DNA of 64,000 bases, taken from Virgibacillus senegalensis (GTDB lineage Bacteria > Bacillota > Bacilli > Bacillales > Amphibacillaceae). The notes below the pieces were generated by a model. The model did no database searches, was not told the DNA's origin, and worked only from the letters and a program-made list of their open reading frames with translations. Of the stretch, positions 60,848-64,000 are shown one piece after another. Position numbers and translations under genes: made by a program. The DNA is taken from assembly GCF_000821245.2 (NCBI RefSeq), contig NZ_LN611425.1, positions 1,629,234 through 1,693,233 on the forward strand, read 5' to 3'. Numbering within the stretch: position 1 is the stretch's first letter; the number at the start of each line of letters is the position of its first letter.

Positions 60848-61417
60848 TCACGGTTCCAGATGCTTCGGGACATATTTAAATATCTCTCCCGACTCGACAA
60901 CCTGGATAAATTTCATCAGCCAGCGATAATAGTTTTGGGCATATTTCAACCTGTCTATATCGCCAGCAATTTTCTCTTTAAGCTGAACGTCTTCTGTCTG
61001 GTCATGAAGCTGCATCAACTCATGGATTGCTTCTTCTGCTTCCTCTATGTTTGTTTCTGTATGATGACGCCATCTGTTACCGAACAAGGAAGTGAAGGAT
61101 TTATACCAATCCTCCTCTGATTTATACAAATCCTTCCTTACCCCTTTTTTATAAGCAGGTTCTACCATTTTCATCTCAGCTAAAGCTCGGACTCCTGTCG
61201 ACATGCTTGTCTTACTCATTTCCAGCGCGTCACGCATATCATCAAGTGTCATCGGCTCTTCCGCAAAATACAATGCACCATATAGACGTCCTACAGATGA
61301 AGTAATCCCATAAAGATTCATATTTTTTGCGATCACTTGGATAAACTTTTCAATGGTTTCTTCATACTCAGACCATTCGCTTGAGTTATCACTATTTGGC
61401 AATGGAATACCCTCCAA
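60848..61417 (-). CDS. gbsR: GbsR-type choline-responsive regulator
   Basis: A 189-residue winged-helix protein close to B. subtilis GbsR (180). MNLYGITSSVGRLYGALYF near residue 35, MTLDDMRDALEMSKTSMSTG near 55 and the wing KKGVRKDLYKSEEDWY near 90 are followed by helices that end with ESGEIFKYVPKHLEP, the GbsR tail. It represses betaine synthesis or uptake genes until choline is present. Target genes gbsAB are not in this window. The second GbsR-type protein in the window (53833) is only distantly related. Confidence 0.82.
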   Translation of the reverse strand: MEGIPLPNSDNSSEWSEYEETIEKFIQVIAKNMNLYGITSSVGRLYGALYFAEEPMTLDDMRDALEMSKTSMSTGVRALAEMKMVEPAYKKGVRKDLYKSEEDWYKSFTSLFGNRWRHHTETNIEEAEEAIHELMQLHDQTEDVQLKEKIAGDIDRLKYAQNYYRWLMKFIQVVESGEIFKYVPKHLEP

Positions 61418-61455
61418 CCATTTTATCTTCAGTTATTTTATCATTCCTTTACCGA

Positions 61456-64000
61456 TTATGCTAATTCAATTACTTCCCTATTTTCTAAATCGATAACCGG
61501 AATTTCATCCAGGCTTTTTGAAATGGATTGGCTGCTGGAAAATAACATTACCTGCTGTCGATCGGCGAGGTCAAGGAGAATGCTGCCGAATTTCCCTTTC
61601 CGCTTCGGATCAAAATGAACAAAGGCATCATCAATAAACAACGGCATCTTTTCTGCTTGATACATGCTGCTCAGAGCCAGCCTGATGGAAATGTAAAGCT
61701 GATCTGCTGTACCTTTGGACAGTTCTCCAGCAGCATAACGAAACCCTTCCCGATCAGCCACAGAGAATGGACGAGTCCCTTCCGGCGGGAAAATGTCTAC
61801 ATACCTTCCATCTGTCAGTTCTCGGAAATACTCCGATGCAGCCTTGAGTGTCTGAGGTAAATAGTTTTGTTGATAGCTTTGTTTCGTTTCTGCCAGCATT
61901 TCTTTAGCTGTTTGATAAACGGCCCATTGCTTCACTTGCTTTTTCAGCTGTTCGATCTCCCCGTAATATTCATGCTTGACTTGGGAATACTGTTCTGACT
62001 TTTCCATGCTGTTAATCATAGAACGGATGTCCGCCAGCTCCTGTCGTGCTGCTTCCAACCGCGATTCCAAATCCTCTAGTTTGGTGTCGAACTGGGCTAA
62101 AATTTGTTCTGCTTCTGCCTGGTCAGGCAGGTCTGCAAGGTAATGGCTGGTTTCTTCTTCTGTCAACAGCGGAGCAAGCTGGCTACGATAGCTGTCTATT
62201 TTGCTCTGAATGGAACGTGCCTCTTGCTGCTGTCTTCCAAGACGCAGGAATTCCTCTTCATTTTTCACATCCGCTGTCTGGAACAGTGTTTCTATATCCT
62301 GTTCATAAGGCTGCATTTCCTCTAACAAACGTTGTTTTTCCCCGATGGTTTTTTCCAGCCATTCCTGGTACTGTAAAAGTGATTGCCTGATTTGTTTTTG
62401 TTCTTCCATAATTTCATTCAATTGCTGCATATAATCTTTTGTTTTATTTGGCGCAAGCAGTTCATTTTCCTTTAAAAATGCTGTTATCGCGCTTTTATAA
62501 CCATTCAACTCTTGAGCAAGTTCTTCCTTCTCCTCGTGTAATCGCATAAGAGAATGATACTTTTCCATGCAAGCGAGTAGTTTGTGGTATAGTTTTGGCC
62601 AATAAGCGATATCAACATCAGCAAGAAAAGGATATTCGCTTTCTTGTTCCTTGATTTGCCGTTCCGTTTGCTGTTGTTTCTCCTCGATAAACCTTTTTCG
62701 TTCGGAAAGCTTTAACAACTCTAACGAACATTGCTTCATTTGTCTAGTGATGGATTGCTGTTCGTCCAATAATTGATAGTGCCGGCGAAGCTGCTGTTCT
62801 GCCTCCTGAAAATCGGCCACCGTCCAATGTGCAGCCAGTGTTTCCTGTTCCTGATCAGGACTGACCAACTGTTCAGACGATTTGTTCGTCCGCAAAATTT
62901 GCATCAACCCAGTTATCAACAAAAGAATGCCAACCGAGTAAAAACTTTTTATATCGGATAGGAATGCAACTATTCCAAACATAGCAGCAACAGCCGCTAA
63001 TCCCCCAAAAAGCGTCCATTTTTGCCGTTTCCGCCATTTTACTGACTGTGTTTTTAACTCCTGGGCGCTTTTTTCTGTTTTTGCATGGTTCTGCGTTCGC
63101 TTTTCGTCGACGATTTTCTGTAGTTCAGCTGCTTTTGATTCCTCAAGTATCCCGGCTGCTGCACGAGCTTGTTCTTCCTGTAAAGCACGCAGCTGCTCCT
63201 GCGTACTTCGTTCTTCACGTTCAACTCCATCCCATTCCGCTTTCACTTGTTGCTCCGCTTCTTTTATTTGATGCCAGCTGTCTTCCAGATGAAATGGCAA
63301 GGACAAAGAACCCAGCTGTTCCCAGTTGAAAGGAAGATGAAGATCCTTTACCTGCTGATCCAGCTCTGCCGCAGCTTCCTTCCGCCTCTTATCCAGATAA
63401 TCAATCTGATTGGACTTTTGTTGGTATGCTTCGGAAGCGACAGCTAATGACTCAGCCTTTCGCCATTTCTCTTCCGGCCATAATTGCCGCTCTCGTGCTG
63501 ATATCTCTTGGCGATAATCTTTTTCATCGCTTTCTAACAACCCTAACCTGCTGCGCAAGGGCAACAACTTCTCATTCAGGGATGCATAACGTTCCAGACC
63601 ATTTTCCGGAAAATGGCTGGTTGGAGGCAACTGCCTCCACTTCCCCTTTTCTCCAGCAAGCATGTAGAGTATCGGTAAAGCCTGCACCAATTTCCCCTGT
63701 TTCGCTTTAGCTGTTTTCACATTCTCCAGGTCCTCCTGGATAGCTTCTATCTTGTTCCCCAGCTCAGCTTCCGCCTTTTTTTGCTGCTGATAGGTTTCTT
63801 CCTGCTCTTGCAGTTGATTCCATTGCTGCTGTAAGTTGGTCAGTTTATTCAACTGACCATTAATTTCCGGATTTTTACCCTGGGGTTTAAAACGTTTATC
63901 CAGCTCACTATCCAGCATTTTTTCCATGCTGTATATTTTATCCGTTCCGGTCATACCCGTGCCAAGAAGCAGTTCCCCAAGCTCATCCGATTTGATTGCA
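61456..64000 (-). CDS. yhaN: YhaN-type AAA/SMC-like ATPase, 5' end missing
   Basis: The last 848 residues of a large coiled-coil ATPase. The frame is open to the window edge, so the N-terminal ATP loop is not seen. Long coiled coils fill most of the visible part, with a hydrophobic double helix near its middle (FGGLAAVAAMFGIVAF, FYSVGILLLITGLMQIL). The C-terminal head has GELSKGTADQLYISIRLAL and PLFIDDAFVHFDPKR (signature and Walker B) and ends with VMLFSSS. B. subtilis yhaN is part of the LexA-controlled yhaONM group, whose promoter would lie outside the window. Confidence 0.9.
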   Translation of the reverse strand, partial: AIKSDELGELLLGTGMTGTDKIYSMEKMLDSELDKRFKPQGKNPEINGQLNKLTNLQQQWNQLQEQEETYQQQKKAEAELGNKIEAIQEDLENVKTAKAKQGKLVQALPILYMLAGEKGKWRQLPPTSHFPENGLERYASLNEKLLPLRSRLGLLESDEKDYRQEISARERQLWPEEKWRKAESLAVASEAYQQKSNQIDYLDKRRKEAAAELDQQVKDLHLPFNWEQLGSLSLPFHLEDSWHQIKEAEQQVKAEWDGVEREERSTQEQLRALQEEQARAAAGILEESKAAELQKIVDEKRTQNHAKTEKSAQELKTQSVKWRKRQKWTLFGGLAAVAAMFGIVAFLSDIKSFYSVGILLLITGLMQILRTNKSSEQLVSPDQEQETLAAHWTVADFQEAEQQLRRHYQLLDEQQSITRQMKQCSLELLKLSERKRFIEEKQQQTERQIKEQESEYPFLADVDIAYWPKLYHKLLACMEKYHSLMRLHEEKEELAQELNGYKSAITAFLKENELLAPNKTKDYMQQLNEIMEEQKQIRQSLLQYQEWLEKTIGEKQRLLEEMQPYEQDIETLFQTADVKNEEEFLRLGRQQQEARSIQSKIDSYRSQLAPLLTEEETSHYLADLPDQAEAEQILAQFDTKLEDLESRLEAARQELADIRSMINSMEKSEQYSQVKHEYYGEIEQLKKQVKQWAVYQTAKEMLAETKQSYQQNYLPQTLKAASEYFRELTDGRYVDIFPPEGTRPFSVADREGFRYAAGELSKGTADQLYISIRLALSSMYQAEKMPLFIDDAFVHFDPKRKGKFGSILLDLADRQQVMLFSSSQSISKSLDEIPVIDLENREVIELA

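Noticed and set aside
1-64000. CRISPR array, tRNA/rRNA genes, prophage or insertion sequence
   Set aside because: No spaced direct repeats of CRISPR type, no cloverleaf or rRNA sequence, and no transposase, integrase or phage structural gene was recognised.

Overview
The window is chromosomal DNA of a low-to-mid GC, endospore-forming member of the Bacillaceae. The evidence is a complete gerPABCDEF operon, SporYhaL and YjcZ sporulation proteins, a comK gene, and gene order that closely follows the Bacillus subtilis yis-yhj-yhf-hem-yha segment. Acidic extracellular proteins (OpuAC, PrsA), a complete OpuA glycine betaine transporter and two GbsR-type regulators suggest a halotolerant species of the Terribacillus/Oceanobacillus/Virgibacillus/Sediminibacillus kind. 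The species cannot be fixed from the sequence alone. No rRNA, tRNA, CRISPR array, prophage or insertion sequence was seen.

Layout. 1-4.2 kb: yitT (cut by the window edge) divergent from a DegV-family gene, a membrane-anchored GH13 protein whose catalytic residues are degenerate, and a broken MscS channel remnant. 4.5-9.7 kb: asnO, yisL, rocD and a DUF418 membrane protein. 9.8-11.8 kb: the spore-coat permeability operon gerPA-F behind a candidate SigK promoter. 11.8-19 kb: addBA recombination helicase-nuclease. 19-25.6 kb: MFS transporter, ZIP-like membrane protein, signal peptidase I, yhjE, and a group of small genes with three LexA (SOS) boxes placed just after -10 elements, a Mistic-like gene, and comK. 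The SOS gene nearest comK overlaps the comK 3' end in antisense. 25.2-25.6 kb holds a duplicated promoter module. 25.6-32.4 kb: an unknown gene, a coiled-coil protein, M48 protease yhfN, acyl-CoA ligase lcfB with an exact FadR-type operator, two hairpin-forming repeats, lplJ, yhfI and the tiny zinc-ribbon gene yhfH. 32.5-39.3 kb: hemEHY, pbpF, hmoB. 39.4-46.1 kb: a BdbC/thioredoxin-like pair, liaFSR, a PAP2 phosphatase, a ferritin-like protein, an aldehyde dehydrogenase remnant and an M20 amidohydrolase. 46.1-50.2 kb: ecsABC, hit, yhaH. 50.3-54.7 kb: opuA operon (AA-AB-AC), divergent GbsR-type regulator, yhaI. 55-64 kb: DUF3267 protein, two tiny genes, prsA, yhaL, MFS transporter, a large YhaM-like HD protein, gbsR, and the truncated yhaN.

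How the genes work together. Several blocks are conventional modules: spore germinant access (gerP), double-strand break repair (addAB), heme synthesis and heme handling (hemEHY, hmoB), envelope stress sensing (liaFSR), protein secretion and folding (signal peptidase, prsA, ecs, BdbC-like pair) and osmoprotectant uptake (opuA). The parts most worth a second look are the three-box SOS group beside comK, a short comK lacking the MecA-recognition tail, the Mistic-like gene without a neighbouring potassium channel, the catalytically degenerate GH13 protein, and the duplicated promoter module upstream of the gene at 25.6 kb.
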